A stretch of 64,000 nucleotides of DNA from contig NZ_JACIJG010000011.1 in the NCBI RefSeq assembly GCF_014199265.1, positions 109,437-173,436 of the forward strand, written 5' to 3'. Below are positions 17,078-26,895 of this stretch, in pieces (position 1 is the first letter of the stretch; every line of letters starts with the position of its first letter). This DNA is from Brucella daejeonensis. GTDB taxonomy: Bacteria > Pseudomonadota > Alphaproteobacteria > Rhizobiales > Rhizobiaceae. The position numbers and the translations under genes were made by a program. The notes under the pieces were generated by a model. It had not been told where the DNA came from. It searched no databases and saw only the letters and a program-made list of their open reading frames with translations.

Positions 17078-18049
17078 TCAGTAGCCGAGGCCCTTCTTGG
17101 CTTCGTAGACGGCTTTCGGATCGTCTGCCTGTGTGTAGAGCTTCGATTCCGTCTGGATCCATTTCGGCGGAACGGTGCCCTTGTCCTTGAAGGCTTCGAT
17201 GGCGTCGAAGGCCGGGCCTGCCATGTTCGGCGTCAGCTCGACGGTTGCATTGGCTTCGCCGTTCGCCATGGCCTGGAAAATATCCGGCACGGAATCAATG
17301 GAGACGATCTTGATGTCGGTGCCCGGCTTCAGTCCCGCTTCCTTGATGGCCTGAATGGCGCCGACCGCCATGTCGTCGTTATGCGCATAGACGGCGCAGA
17401 TATCCTTGCCGCCGCCTTCCGCCTTGATGAAGCTTTCCATGACTTCCTTGCCCTTGGTTCGGGTGAAGTCGCCGGTCTGCGAGCGGGAAATCTTGATGCC
17501 GTCATGGCCCTCGATCGCTTCCTCGAAGCCCTTCTTGCGGTTGATCGCGGGCGAAGAACCGGTGGTGCCCTGAAGCTCGACCACATTGCAGGGCTTGTCG
17601 CCGATGTCCTTCACCAGCCACTCACCGGCCACCTTGCCCTCATGCACCTGATCGGAGGTGACGGCGGTCAGATAGAGGTCTTCCGGCGAATCGATCTGGC
17701 GGTCGAGCAGAACGACGGGAATTTCCGCCTCCTTGGCTTCCTTGAGGACCTGGTCCCAGCCGGTGGAGACGACGGGCGCGATCAGGATCGCATCGACCCC
17801 CTGCGCGATGAAGCCGCGAACGGCCTTGATCTGGTTTTCCTGCTTCTGCTGGGCGTCGGCGAATTTAAGCGTGTAGCCGCGTTTTTCGGCTTCCTGCTTG
17901 GTCAGGGCCGTTTCCGCGGCGCGCCAGCCCGATTCCGAACCGATCTGCGAAAAGCCGACCGTCAGCGATGCTGCCGATGCACTCGAAATCAGGGCAAGCG
18001 ACGATACCGAGATCAGGGCGGCCGTCAGGGCCGTCATACTGCGTTTCAT
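17078..18049 (-). CDS. ytfQ: Periplasmic galactofuranose-type sugar-binding protein, YtfQ
   Basis: 323 residues. Signal peptide MKRSMTALTAALISVSSLAL... ending ASA, then SLTVGFSQIGSESGWRAAET, almost word for word the start of E. coli YtfQ. Further matches are AQQKQENQIKAVRGFIAQGV, NVVELQGTTGSSPAINRKKG and AVYAHNDDMAVGAIQAIKEA. E. coli YtfQ binds galactofuranose. The start at 18049 is chosen over 18097 because it begins the signal peptide and has a GAGGAACA RBS. Head of the operon ytfQRT-yjfF-gntR. Confidence 0.93.
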   Translation of the reverse strand: MKRSMTALTAALISVSSLALISSASAASLTVGFSQIGSESGWRAAETALTKQEAEKRGYTLKFADAQQKQENQIKAVRGFIAQGVDAILIAPVVSTGWDQVLKEAKEAEIPVVLLDRQIDSPEDLYLTAVTSDQVHEGKVAGEWLVKDIGDKPCNVVELQGTTGSSPAINRKKGFEEAIEGHDGIKISRSQTGDFTRTKGKEVMESFIKAEGGGKDICAVYAHNDDMAVGAIQAIKEAGLKPGTDIKIVSIDSVPDIFQAMANGEANATVELTPNMAGPAFDAIEAFKDKGTVPPKWIQTESKLYTQADDPKAVYEAKKGLGY

Positions 18050-18378
18050 GATTGTTCCTCCCAAAAAGGCCCTCCCGGCCTCTCGTTTATGAAGCATATA
18101 ATATTACTTTATGGCAAGCGCCTTTCATCGATTTCAGGCAAAATGGCGGTGCGACAACCGTGCATTCTTTTAAATTATATAATTAGAACAATCTGTTGTA
18201 ATAGGCTTGCGGTCATTGGATCGTGGGCGCGGGCCAAGGCGCGAAGCGGTTTGCTTGACAAAGCGGGTCGCGGCAAAATAGTCATATTAATAACGCGAAT
18301 AGCAGTTCAGTGGCGGGCGAGATATTCAGGCTGCCGGAGTGAGTTCCGCAAAGGATTTTGCGGAAAATGGGAGGTTTA
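18050..18378. promoter_or_regulatory. Divergent control region between ytfQ operon and sugar-oxidation operon
   Basis: 329 bases without a gene and strikingly AT-rich for this genome. It holds ATATAATATTACTTTAT near 18097-18112 and a perfect palindrome AATTATATAATT at 18173-18184, both plausible promoter/operator elements for the two divergent units and for the GntR protein encoded at 12642-13367. No open frame with a supported start was found. Confidence 0.5.
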
Positions 18379-19371
18379 ATGTTACGTCTGGTCCAGTTCC
18401 GCGACGAACGCGGAGAAATGCGTGTGGCTGCTTGCGATGACGAAGGGCTGGCGCATGTCGTCAAGGGGGCGGCGACGACCTACGAGCTGGCCTGGAAAGC
18501 GATTGCCGCCGGTATGACGCTTGACGAACAGGTGGAGCGCAACGGAAAGGGCGAAGCCGTCGATATCGATGCGGCACTGGCTGCGGGGCGCGTCGGCCTG
18601 CCCATCACCCACGCCGATCCGGCGCATCTCATCGTTGCCGGGACCGGCCTGACGCATCTTGGCTCTGCCGATGGTCGCGACAAGATGCACAAGGCGGCGC
18701 AGGCCGCCGAAAAGCCGACCGATTCCATGCGGATGTTCCTGATGGGGGTCGAGGGCGGCAAGCCGAAGCCCGGCGAAACCGGCGTGCAGCCGGAATGGTT
18801 CTACAAGGGCGACGGTTCGGCTCTGGTCGCAACGGGCGGCGATCTCATCTCGCCGTCTTTTGCGGAAGATGGCGGTGAGGAACCGGAACTGGCAGGTATT
18901 TATCTGATCGGGCCGGACGGAACACCGTTTCGCCTCGGCTTCTGTCTCGCCAACGAGTTTTCCGACCATGTGACCGAGAAACAGAATTATCTCTGGCTTG
19001 CCCATTCCAAGCTGCGCCAGGCATCGCTTGGGCCGGAGCTTTACGTGGGTGCGCTGCCGGATCATGTGGAGGGCGTCTCGCGCATCCTCCGTGGTCATGA
19101 CGTGATCTTCGAAAAGCCGTTCCTGTCGGGCGAAGCGAACATGTCGCACGCAATAGCCAATCTGGAGCATCATCATTTCAAATATGGGCTGTTCCGCCGC
19201 CCAGGCGACATTCATGTGCATTTCTTCGGCACGGCGACCCTGTCTTTCTCCGAGGGCGTGAAGACCGAGGCGGGGGACCGGTTCGAGATTTCCGCGAAGC
19301 CGTTCCGCTATCCGCTGGTCAATAGACTGGGGCAAGCGGCGGCGGAAAAGATCGCCGTAAAGGCGCTTTGA
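18379..19371 (+). CDS. FAH-family sugar-acid dehydratase/hydrolase, AraD1 type
   Basis: 330 residues from the ATG at 18379 (GGGAGG five bases upstream). The C-terminal fumarylacetoacetate-hydrolase fold shows its metal site in EEPELAGIYLIGPDG and the catalytic-loop region NEFSDHVTEKQNYLWLAHSKLRQASLGPEL. Proteins of this AraD1 subgroup act on 2-keto-3-deoxy-L-arabinonate or similar 2-keto-3-deoxy sugar acids. In this operon it would act after the IlvD/Edd dehydratase. First gene of a three-gene operon (gap of 2 bases to the next). Confidence 0.8.
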   Translation: MLRLVQFRDERGEMRVAACDDEGLAHVVKGAATTYELAWKAIAAGMTLDEQVERNGKGEAVDIDAALAAGRVGLPITHADPAHLIVAGTGLTHLGSADGRDKMHKAAQAAEKPTDSMRMFLMGVEGGKPKPGETGVQPEWFYKGDGSALVATGGDLISPSFAEDGGEEPELAGIYLIGPDGTPFRLGFCLANEFSDHVTEKQNYLWLAHSKLRQASLGPELYVGALPDHVEGVSRILRGHDVIFEKPFLSGEANMSHAIANLEHHHFKYGLFRRPGDIHVHFFGTATLSFSEGVKTEAGDRFEISAKPFRYPLVNRLGQAAAEKIAVKAL

Positions 19372-19373
19372 AA

Positions 19374-20309
19374 ATGGTAGCTTCGTCAAACATCGCGCTT
19401 GCAATCATCGGCCTTGGCAAGATTGCGCGCGACCAGCATCTGCCGTCCATTGAGGCCGTCGACGGCATCGAGCTGAAAGCCATTGCAAGCCGCAATGCGG
19501 GGCTGGACGGCCTGCCGTCCTTTCACGATATCGACGAATTGCTGGCCTCCGATGTCGCCGTCGATGCCGTATCGCTGTGCACGCCGCCGCAGGGACGTTT
19601 TCAACAGGCTTACGCCGCTTTGAAAGCCCGCAAGCATGTGATGCTGGAAAAACCTCCGGGCGCCACACTTTCGGAAGTGCAGGCGCTTGAACGGCTGGCG
19701 GGAGCGGAAGGGGTGACACTTTACGCGACATGGCATTCGCGCGAGGCCGCAGCCGTCGAGCCGGCGCGGGAGTTTCTGAAGGAAGCGGAAATCCGTTCGG
19801 TTTCGGTCACCTGGAAGGAAGATGTGCGCCACTGGCATCCCGGCCAGCAATGGATATGGGAGCCGGGTGGGCTTGGCGTGTTCGATCCCGGCATCAATGC
19901 GCTGTCCATCGTGACGCATATCTTGCCGGAACGCTTTTTCCTGACGCAGTCCGATCTCTATTTTCCACGGAACCGTGCGGCCCCCATTGCCGCCGACCTC
20001 AAATTCCAGACCGAGAGCGGCAAGCCGGTCGCGTTCGAACTCGACTGGCGTCAGACCGGCCCGCAGACATGGGACATTCGTGTCGAAACCGACAAGGGCC
20101 TGCTTCTGCTCAGTCATGGCGGCAGCCGCCTGGCGATTGCAGGAACCGGGAAGATGGCCGAACCCGACCGGGAATATCAACGACTTTACAAGCGTTTCGT
20201 GCAATTGATCGGTGCGGGGCGTTCGGATGTCGATCTCGCTCCGCTGACCCATGTGGCCGATGCCTTCCTGTTCGGAAAGCGGCACGCGGTCGAAGCATTC
20301 GAAGATTGA
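19374..20309 (+). CDS. Gfo/Idh/MocA-family sugar 1-dehydrogenase (galactose/arabinose type)
   Basis: 311 residues. NAD(P) fold at the N-terminus ([20 protein letters not shown]) and the family's [15 protein letters not shown] motif at about residue 95, containing the catalytic-type lysine. It resembles the D-galactose 1-dehydrogenase/L-arabinose 1-dehydrogenase subgroup ([18 protein letters not shown]). It would oxidise the imported sugar to a lactone. The ATG at 19374 is used; a TTG at 19368 overlaps the previous stop. Between the AraD1-type gene and the dehydratase gene. Confidence 0.82.
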   Translation: MVASSNIALAIIGLGKIARDQHLPSIEAVDGIELKAIASRNAGLDGLPSFHDIDELLASDVAVDAVSLCTPPQGRFQQAYAALKARKHVMLEKPPGATLSEVQALERLAGAEGVTLYATWHSREAAAVEPAREFLKEAEIRSVSVTWKEDVRHWHPGQQWIWEPGGLGVFDPGINALSIVTHILPERFFLTQSDLYFPRNRAAPIAADLKFQTESGKPVAFELDWRQTGPQTWDIRVETDKGLLLLSHGGSRLAIAGTGKMAEPDREYQRLYKRFVQLIGAGRSDVDLAPLTHVADAFLFGKRHAVEAFED

Positions 20310-20394
20310 GCATTCCGGGGAGAGGCCCGGAATGGTAAAGGCAGATCAGGAACCGGGACCGCGAGGCGGTCTCTCACCCATGCAGGACAATGAA

Positions 20395-22200
20395 ATGAAC
20401 AAGCCCGTTTCTCCCAAAATGCCAAAGCTCCGCTCGCGCGCATGGTTCGACAATCCGGACAATGTCGACATGACCGCGCTCTATCTGGAGCGTTACATGA
20501 ATTACGGCCTGAGCCAGGAGGAACTGCAATCGGGCCGTCCGATCATCGGCATCGCGCAGACCGGCTCGGACCTTTCGCCCTGCAACCGTCACCATCTGGA
20601 GCTGGCAAAGCGGGTCCGCGAAGGCATTCGCGAAGCGGGCGGCATCGTGATCGAGTTTCCGGTTCATCCGATTCAGGAAACCGGCAAGCGCCCGACAGCG
20701 GGTCTCGACCGCAACCTTGCCTATCTTGGCCTTGTGGAAGTCCTCTACGGTTATCCGCTCGATGGCGTCGTGCTGACGATCGGCTGCGACAAGACCACGC
20801 CGGCCTGCCTCATGGCTGCGGCAACGGTCAATATCCCGGCGATTGCATTGTCGGTCGGTCCGATGCTCAATGGCTGGTTCCGGGGCGAGCGCACGGGTTC
20901 GGGCACGATCGTCTGGAAAGCGCGTGAATTGCTCGCCAAGGGCGAGATCGACTATCAGGGTTTTGTGAAGCTGGTGGCTTCCTCGGCTCCATCGACCGGC
21001 TATTGCAACACCATGGGCACGGCGACGACCATGAATTCGCTGGCCGAAGCGCTCGGTATGCAGCTTCCCGGTTCGGCGGCCATTCCCGCGCCTTACCGCG
21101 ACCGTCAGGAAGTGGCTTATCTGACGGGCCGCCGCATCGTTGAAATGGTGCATGAAGACCTGAAGCCTTCGGACATTTTGACCAAGGATGCCTTCGTCAA
21201 CGCAATCCGCGTCAATTCCGCCATCGGCGGTTCGACCAATGCGCCGATCCATCTCAACGCTTTGGCGCGCCATGTCGGCGTGGAACTGACCGTCGATGAC
21301 TGGCAGAAATACGGTGAGGAAATCCCGCTTCTGGTCAATCTCCAGCCCGCCGGCGAATATCTCGGTGAAGACTACTATCATGCGGGCGGCGTGCCTGCGG
21401 TGGTCAATCAGCTGATGGGGCAGGGCCTCATCAACGAGGATGCGCTGACCGTCAATGGCAGGACGATGGGTGAAAACTGCAAGGGTGCTGCCATCGAAGA
21501 CGACAAGGTCATCAAGCCGTTCGATGCGCCGCTCAAGAAACATGCGGGTTTCCGGGTGCTGCGCGGCAATCTGTTTTCATCGGCCATCATGAAGCTGAGC
21601 GTCATTTCGGAAGAATTCCGCAACCGCTATCTTGCTGATGACAAGGATCCGAACGCCTTCGAAGGCAAGGCGGTCGTTTTCGACGGACCGGAGGATTATC
21701 ATCATCGCATCGACGATCCTTCGCTGGAAATCGACGAGCATACGGTGCTGTTCATGCGCGGCGCAGGCCCCATCGGCTATCCGGGTGCCGCCGAAGTCGT
21801 CAATATGCGCGCGCCGGACTATCTCCTGAAGAAGGGCATCACCTCGCTGCCATGCATCGGCGATGGTCGCCAGTCGGGCACGTCGGGTTCGCCGTCGATC
21901 CTCAACGCCTCGCCGGAAGCCGCCGCAGGCGGCGGTCTGGCGCTGCTGAAGACCGGCGACCGCGTGCGTATCGATCTGGGTCGCGGCACGGCGGATATCA
22001 TGATTTCAGATGAGGAACTGGCGGAACGCCGCAAGGCGCTGGAGGCCGCAGGCGGCTACAAATATCCGGAAAGCCAGACCCCGTGGCAGGAAATCCAGCG
22101 CGCTGTCGTTGGCCAGATGGAAACCGGCGCGGTTCTGGAAAACGCGGTCAAATATCAGGATATCGCGCATACGCGCGGCCTGCCGCGAGATAACCACTAG
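20395..22200 (+). CDS. IlvD/Edd-family sugar-acid dehydratase (L-arabinonate/galactonate type)
   Basis: 601 residues from the ATG at 20395 (AGGA seven bases before). The three Fe-S cysteines of the family are in place: C63 (LSPCNRHH), C131 ([10 protein letters not shown]) and C204 ([14 protein letters not shown]). Motifs such as [21 protein letters not shown] and [24 protein letters not shown] match the sugar-acid branch (EC 4.2.1.25 and relatives) rather than dihydroxyacid dehydratase. It converts an aldonate to a 2-keto-3-deoxy aldonate. A longer in-frame reading exists but lacks a good RBS. Confidence 0.88.
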   Translation: MNKPVSPKMPKLRSRAWFDNPDNVDMTALYLERYMNYGLSQEELQSGRPIIGIAQTGSDLSPCNRHHLELAKRVREGIREAGGIVIEFPVHPIQETGKRPTAGLDRNLAYLGLVEVLYGYPLDGVVLTIGCDKTTPACLMAAATVNIPAIALSVGPMLNGWFRGERTGSGTIVWKARELLAKGEIDYQGFVKLVASSAPSTGYCNTMGTATTMNSLAEALGMQLPGSAAIPAPYRDRQEVAYLTGRRIVEMVHEDLKPSDILTKDAFVNAIRVNSAIGGSTNAPIHLNALARHVGVELTVDDWQKYGEEIPLLVNLQPAGEYLGEDYYHAGGVPAVVNQLMGQGLINEDALTVNGRTMGENCKGAAIEDDKVIKPFDAPLKKHAGFRVLRGNLFSSAIMKLSVISEEFRNRYLADDKDPNAFEGKAVVFDGPEDYHHRIDDPSLEIDEHTVLFMRGAGPIGYPGAAEVVNMRAPDYLLKKGITSLPCIGDGRQSGTSGSPSILNASPEAAAGGGLALLKTGDRVRIDLGRGTADIMISDEELAERRKALEAAGGYKYPESQTPWQEIQRAVVGQMETGAVLENAVKYQDIAHTRGLPRDNH

Positions 22201-22208
22201 AATTTATA

Positions 22209-22246
22209 TTGACCCGAAAGCCATTCCGTTTTCGGGTCAATGTTTT
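22209..22246. terminator. Bidirectional terminator between the dehydratase and dat genes
   Basis: TTGACCCGAAA...TTTTCGGGTCAA gives an 11-bp stem followed by TGTTTT. It lies 8 bases after the dehydratase stop and just before the stop of the convergent transaminase gene at 22251, so it can serve both. Confidence 0.7.
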
Positions 22247-22250
22247 GGCG

Positions 22251-23132
22251 TCAGATCGCCGTGCGGCGCGCGTGGTCGAGATAGATTTCGCGCAGGCGCT
22301 GGGCAATCGGACCGGGCTTGCCGCCGCCGATGGTTTTCTCATCGATCACCGTGATCGGGGTGATGAAGGTTCCGGCGCTGGTGAGAAAGGCTTCCTTCGC
22401 CGCATAGGCTTCATCGATGGTGAAGAGGCGCTCCTCCAGTTTCATGCCGGTTTCGGCGATCAGTTGCAGAAGCGACAGGCGTGTGCAGCCGGGTAGGATG
22501 GCGTTGCTGTTGGGGCGTGTAACGACGACATCGTCCTGCGTCACGATATAGGCGGTGGAAGAAGCGCCTTCGGTCACATAGCCGTCCTCGATCATCCATG
22601 CCTCGTCGCAACCGGCATTCTTGGCGATTTCCTTGGCGAGCGCCTGCGGCAGCAGGCAGACCGTCTTGATGTCGCGGCGCTTCCAGCGCAGATCGTCCAG
22701 AGACAGTACATGCGCACCGGTCTTGAGAACGGGCTTGTCGAGAAGCGATGTCGCCTGCGTGAACAGGACTACCGATGGTTTCACACCCTTTGCAGGCACG
22801 AAGTCGCGGTCGCGCCCGTCGCCCCGCGTGACTTGCAGGTAGACAAGTCCTTCGGTCAGTTTGTTGCGGCGTACCAGTTCGCGCTCGATCTCCACGATCT
22901 CGTCTTCATTCATCGGCATCGGAATGCCGATTTCGCCGGTCGAACGGCGCAGGCGGCGCATATGCGGCTCGCTGTCGACGAGCTTGCCTTCCAGCACGGC
23001 GGTTACTTCATAAATGCCGTCGCCGAACAGGAAACCCCGGTCGAAGATGGAAATGCGGGCATCGCGGGCGGAGACATATTCGCCGTTGACATAAACGATA
23101 CGGTTTTCAAGTTCTTCGGAAGATACGGCCAT
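22251..23132 (-). CDS. dat: D-amino acid transaminase (fold-type IV PLP enzyme)
   Basis: 293 residues. Fold-type IV signature: RISIFDRGFLFGDGIYEVTAV near the N-terminus, Schiff-base lysine K156 in KRRDIKTVCLLPQ, and EGASSTAYIVTQDD. The WKRRDIKT context and the RGFLFGDGIYEV motif are typical of D-alanine aminotransferase rather than of BCAT. It interconverts D-amino acids and 2-oxo acids. It lies 95 bases after hutD in the same direction, so it may be co-expressed with the yjiH-hutD unit. The start at 23132 follows AGGA with a somewhat long spacer. Confidence 0.88.
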   Translation of the reverse strand: MAVSSEELENRIVYVNGEYVSARDARISIFDRGFLFGDGIYEVTAVLEGKLVDSEPHMRRLRRSTGEIGIPMPMNEDEIVEIERELVRRNKLTEGLVYLQVTRGDGRDRDFVPAKGVKPSVVLFTQATSLLDKPVLKTGAHVLSLDDLRWKRRDIKTVCLLPQALAKEIAKNAGCDEAWMIEDGYVTEGASSTAYIVTQDDVVVTRPNSNAILPGCTRLSLLQLIAETGMKLEERLFTIDEAYAAKEAFLTSAGTFITPITVIDEKTIGGGKPGPIAQRLREIYLDHARRTAI

Positions 23133-23227
23133 GATGGATGAGTCCTGAAACGAAAGGGGCGTGACAAATGTCGCCCCTTTCATAAGCCACCGGACTGCGA
23201 CGGGAAACAGCTATTTTGAAACGGTTT

Positions 23228-23818
23228 TCACCGGGTCGCCGCAAGGGAGATCAGAAATGCGGTTCCGTTGCCCCCGATTTCGATGGGCATTGCGTCAATG
23301 TCGGTGAGCACCGCGCAGTCGTATTTATCCAGACGGGTCGTGTCCGGGGCGACCGCAAGATCGACCTGGCCTTCCGCGCAGAAAAGGAGGGCAGGATTGC
23401 CGTCAGCGACTGCCCGCACGGCGCCGTTGACCGTCAGCCGCTGTACGCTGTGGGTGAACCGGTCGCGCCGCGTCATGACATTGAGATCGGTAATGGCCGA
23501 GCCTGTCAGGCGCGCACCGCAGCGCGCATCGGCAGGGAAAGAGAGCGGTGCACTCTGGCGGGTGAGGGTCGTTTCCTGTCCTTCGACATCGAGCACGATG
23601 CCGTCACCTTCCAGCACCGACAGCGTACGGTCGATGCCGGAGAAGATGGAGAAGGGACCGTCGCTTGCGACGGTCGCCATGGAAACGCGCCAGTCGAAAT
23701 CATCGACTGACGCGCCTGCCGGATGGATGGCGATTTCGACCGTAACGCCGCCGCCGTTTTTCCACGGCATACGGCGATGGGTCTGCGCTTTCAGGACTGC
23801 GATCATCAGCCGAGCCAT
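23228..23818 (-). CDS. hutD: HutD-family cupin-like protein
   Basis: 196 residues. The start reads RMPWKNGGGVTVEIAIHPAGA...DDFDWRVSMATVASDGPFS, the HutD signature (two cupin-like barrels). In Pseudomonas HutD is thought to limit hut expression, perhaps by binding formyl-glutamate or urocanate. It overlaps the upstream transporter gene by 13 bases; an in-frame ATG at 23806 would give an ATGA-type overlap instead. Confidence 0.9.
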   Translation of the reverse strand: MARLMIAVLKAQTHRRMPWKNGGGVTVEIAIHPAGASVDDFDWRVSMATVASDGPFSIFSGIDRTLSVLEGDGIVLDVEGQETTLTRQSAPLSFPADARCGARLTGSAITDLNVMTRRDRFTHSVQRLTVNGAVRAVADGNPALLFCAEGQVDLAVAPDTTRLDKYDCAVLTDIDAMPIEIGGNGTAFLISLAATR

Positions 23819-25134
23819 CCCTGCGATGCCGCCCAGAGCGCAATCGGTGCGGCGAGCAGGATGCTGAGCGCCGTGCGAATGTACCAGATCACGATCAGGT
23901 CGCGGAACTTCAACGGGATCGATGTTGCCAGCACGCAGGGAATCGAGGCCGAGAGGAACAGGACCTGACTGACCGAAACCACCGCCGCCACGAATTTCAG
24001 GACAACATCCCCGTCCTTCAACAGAATGGCGGGCAGGAACATTTCAGCAAGGCCCGAGGCGATCGATTTGGCGGCGAGCATCGGATCGGCCAGTTGCGCG
24101 ATCCAGGTGAAGGGATAGAGCGCGAGGCCGAGAATGTCGAAGATCGGCGTGTATTTGGAGGCAAGCAGACCGAGAAGGCCGACGGCCATGATGCTTGGCA
24201 GGATCATTGCGGCCATGCGTAGGCCGTCGAGGAAAGTCGTCCATAACAGCGGCAGAAGCTTCGGTGCGCTCTGCGCCTGCCTGATGCCGGTATCGATTGC
24301 GGTTTCGATACGGCCCTTGCCTGCGGGCAGCGGCGTGTCGCGATCGCCCGGATGGTTCATGCGGGCGAGCGGCCAGAGACGCGCCGTGATGGCCGACACG
24401 ATGAAGGTAACGAAGAAGGTGGACCAGAAATAAAGGTTCCAGCTATCCATCAGGCCAAGTGTCTTGGCGACGATGATCATGAAGGTGGCGGAAACGGTGG
24501 AGAAGCCGGTGGCGATGGTCGCCGCTTCGCGCGCGCTATATTTGCCTTCCTTGTAGACGCGATCCGTGATCAGGAGCGCGAGCGAATAGCTGCCGACGAA
24601 AGAGGCGACGGCATCGATGGCCGACCAGCCCGGCGTGCGCCAGACCGGACGCATGACCGGCTGGACGATGACACCGGTAAACTCGAGCAGGCCGTAGCCG
24701 ATGAGAAAGGCGAGCGCCAGCGCGCCGATCGGAACGATCAGCCCGACCGACAGGACGAGCTTGTCGAACAGGAACGGCAGCATGTCGGGCGTGAAGAACG
24801 CGGCCGGGCCGACGCCTGCCAGATACATGCAGGCCAGCACGAAGCCGACGACGCGCAGGACCGAGAAGATCGTTTCCGTGAGATTGGTCTTCCATTTGCC
24901 GGTGATGAAGGGCGCAAATGCACCATAGGCGATCAGCAGGCAGACGAAGGCCAGCGCAAAGGGACGAAGCTGCGTCGCGATCGCGGTTGCGGCATGGTCG
25001 AGCAGGATCGTCGATTTTCCGCCGATGGTGACGGGTACGAAAAAGAAGAAGATGCCTATGAAACTGTATAGGATCAGTTTCAGCGCGGCGGAGCCGCGTG
25101 AGCTTTCCTTGCGGTCAAGAGTAGTGTCTGTCAT
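23806..25134 (-). CDS. YjiH-family (nucleoside-recognition/Gate domain) membrane transporter
   Basis: 442 residues with about ten hydrophobic spans, for example LYSFIGIFFFFVPVTIGGKS and FALAFVCLLIAYGAFAPF. The segment SAIDAVASFVGSYSLALLITDRVYKEGKYSAREAATIATGFSTVSATFMIIVAKTLGL is the Gate/nucleoside-recognition domain of YjiH proteins. Position between hutU and hutD suggests uptake or export of histidine, urocanate or a breakdown product (inference). It has its own short promoter region with a HutC-like box at 25146, beyond the hutU terminator. Confidence 0.85.
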   Translation of the reverse strand: MTDTTLDRKESSRGSAALKLILYSFIGIFFFFVPVTIGGKSTILLDHAATAIATQLRPFALAFVCLLIAYGAFAPFITGKWKTNLTETIFSVLRVVGFVLACMYLAGVGPAAFFTPDMLPFLFDKLVLSVGLIVPIGALALAFLIGYGLLEFTGVIVQPVMRPVWRTPGWSAIDAVASFVGSYSLALLITDRVYKEGKYSAREAATIATGFSTVSATFMIIVAKTLGLMDSWNLYFWSTFFVTFIVSAITARLWPLARMNHPGDRDTPLPAGKGRIETAIDTGIRQAQSAPKLLPLLWTTFLDGLRMAAMILPSIMAVGLLGLLASKYTPIFDILGLALYPFTWIAQLADPMLAAKSIASGLAEMFLPAILLKDGDVVLKFVAAVVSVSQVLFLSASIPCVLATSIPLKFRDLIVIWYIRTALSILLAAPIALWAASQGWLG

Positions 25135-25145
25135 TGATATTCCCC

Positions 25146-25157
25146 TGTATATATGTG
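25146..25157 (-). promoter_or_regulatory. HutC-like box upstream of the yjiH-hutD-dat unit
   Basis: TGTATATATGTG resembles one side of the perfect palindrome ATGTATATACAT in the hutI-hutF region. It lies 12 bases upstream of the transporter start codon, where a repressor would block initiation. Assignment rests on similarity of the core TGTATATA. Confidence 0.4.
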
Positions 25158-25168
25158 TTTTTACAATG

Positions 25169-25200
25169 AAAAAAGGCGGCCCCGCGAAAGGGTCGCCTTT
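25169..25200 (-). terminator. Rho-independent terminator downstream of hutU
   Basis: On the minus strand AAAGGCGACC...GGCCGCCTTT pairs with one G-T type mismatch and is followed by a run of six Ts. It starts 12 bases after the hutU stop and separates hutIHGU from the following yjiH-hutD-dat unit. Confidence 0.8.
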
Positions 25201-25211
25201 GATGTCGAGAC

Positions 25212-26885
25212 TTAGTTGCCGAGGATGCCGGGCAGGCGCAGACCCTGCTGCTTCGCCCAGTCGAGCGCTATGTCGTAGCCCGCATCGGCATGGCGCATCA
25301 CGCCGGTTGCCGGGTCGTTCCAGAGGACCCGCTCGATGCGCCGCGCCGCATCGTCGGTGCCGTCGCAGCAGATGACCATGCCCGAATGCTGGGAGAAGCC
25401 CATGCCGACGCCGCCGCCGTGATGGAGCGATACCCAGGTTGCGCCCGATGCCGTGTTGAGCAGGGCGTTGAGCAGCGGCCAGTCGGACACTGCGTCCGAG
25501 CCGTCCTTCATGGCTTCGGTTTCGCGGTTCGGCGAGGCGACGGAGCCGCTATCGAGATGGTCGCGACCGATCACGATGGGCGCTTTCAGTTCGCCATTCC
25601 TGACCATTTCGTTGAAGGCGAGGCCGAGGCGGTGACGGTCGCCGAGGCCGACCCAGCAAATGCGCGCGGGCAGGCCCTGGAACTCGATGCGTTCCTTCGC
25701 CATGTCGAGCCAGTTGTGCAGGTGCTTGTTGTCCGGCAGCAGTTCTTTCACCTTGGCATCGGTCTTTGCGATATCTTCCGGGTCGCCCGAAAGGGCAGCC
25801 CAGCGGAACGGGCCGATGCCGCGACAAAACAGCGGACGGATATAGGCAGGCACGAAGCCGGGGAAGGCGAACGCGTCTTCCAGCCCTTCTTCGAGCGCCA
25901 TCTGGCGAATATTGTTGCCGTAATCGACAGTCGGTATACCGGCGTTCCAGAAATCGAGCATGGCCTGAACCTGCACCTTCATCGAGGCGCGAGCGGCTTT
26001 TGCAACGCCTTTCGGATCGCTTTCCTGTCTGGTGCGCCATTCGGCGACCGTCCAGCCGATCGGCAGATAGCCATGCACCGGATCGTGCGCGGAGGTCTGG
26101 TCGGTGACGATGTCGGGCCGCACGCCGCGCTTGACGAGTTCCGGGAAGATTTCCGCAGCATTGCCGATAAAGGCGATGGACTTGGCTTCGCCTGCCTTGG
26201 TCCATGCGTCGATCCTGGCCAGCGCTTCATCGAGGCTGTGGGTTTTCTCGTCGACATAACGGGTGCGCAGGCGAAAGTCGGCGCGGGTTTCGTCGCATTC
26301 GACGGCAAGGCAGCAGGCGCCCGCCATGACGGCCGCGAGAGGCTGTGCGCCGCCCATGCCGCCAAGGCCACCGGTCAGAATCCACTTGCCCTTGAGGTTG
26401 CCGTCATAATGCTGGCGACCGGCCTCGACAAAGGTTTCGTAGGTGCCCTGAACGATGCCCTGCGCGCCGATATAGATCCACGAACCGGCGGTCATCTGGC
26501 CGTACATGGCGAGACCCTTCTTATCCAGTTCGTTGAAATGATCCCAGGTCGCCCAGTGTGGCACGAGATTGGAATTGGCGATCAGAACACGCGGAGCGTC
26601 CTTGTGGGTGCGGAACACGCCGACCGGCTTGCCCGACTGCACCAGCAGGGTTTCGTCGTCGTTGAGCGTCTTCAGCGTCGCCACGATGCGGTCGAAATCG
26701 TCCCATGTGCGCGCCGCGCGTCCGATGCCGCCATAGACCACCAGTTCATGCGGGCGCTCGGCCACGTCCGGGTCGAGATTGTTCATCAGCATTCTGAGCG
26801 GCGCTTCGGTCAGCCAGCTTTTCGCATTCAGTTCGTCGCCGCGGGGCGCGCGGACTTCGCGTTCGTTATGACGGGGATTGGACAT
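25212..26885 (-). CDS. hutU: Urocanate hydratase
   Basis: 557 residues, the normal urocanase length. It reads [44 protein letters not shown] near the start and contains [34 protein letters not shown] (NAD binding) and [23 protein letters not shown]. It converts urocanate to 4-imidazolone-5-propanoate (EC 4.2.1.49). The start at 26885 follows TGAGGAG. Last gene of hutI-H-G-U, 10 bases after hutG. Confidence 0.97.
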   Translation of the reverse strand: MSNPRHNEREVRAPRGDELNAKSWLTEAPLRMLMNNLDPDVAERPHELVVYGGIGRAARTWDDFDRIVATLKTLNDDETLLVQSGKPVGVFRTHKDAPRVLIANSNLVPHWATWDHFNELDKKGLAMYGQMTAGSWIYIGAQGIVQGTYETFVEAGRQHYDGNLKGKWILTGGLGGMGGAQPLAAVMAGACCLAVECDETRADFRLRTRYVDEKTHSLDEALARIDAWTKAGEAKSIAFIGNAAEIFPELVKRGVRPDIVTDQTSAHDPVHGYLPIGWTVAEWRTRQESDPKGVAKAARASMKVQVQAMLDFWNAGIPTVDYGNNIRQMALEEGLEDAFAFPGFVPAYIRPLFCRGIGPFRWAALSGDPEDIAKTDAKVKELLPDNKHLHNWLDMAKERIEFQGLPARICWVGLGDRHRLGLAFNEMVRNGELKAPIVIGRDHLDSGSVASPNRETEAMKDGSDAVSDWPLLNALLNTASGATWVSLHHGGGVGMGFSQHSGMVICCDGTDDAARRIERVLWNDPATGVMRHADAGYDIALDWAKQQGLRLPGILGN

Positions 26886-26895
26886 GGTGTTCTCC

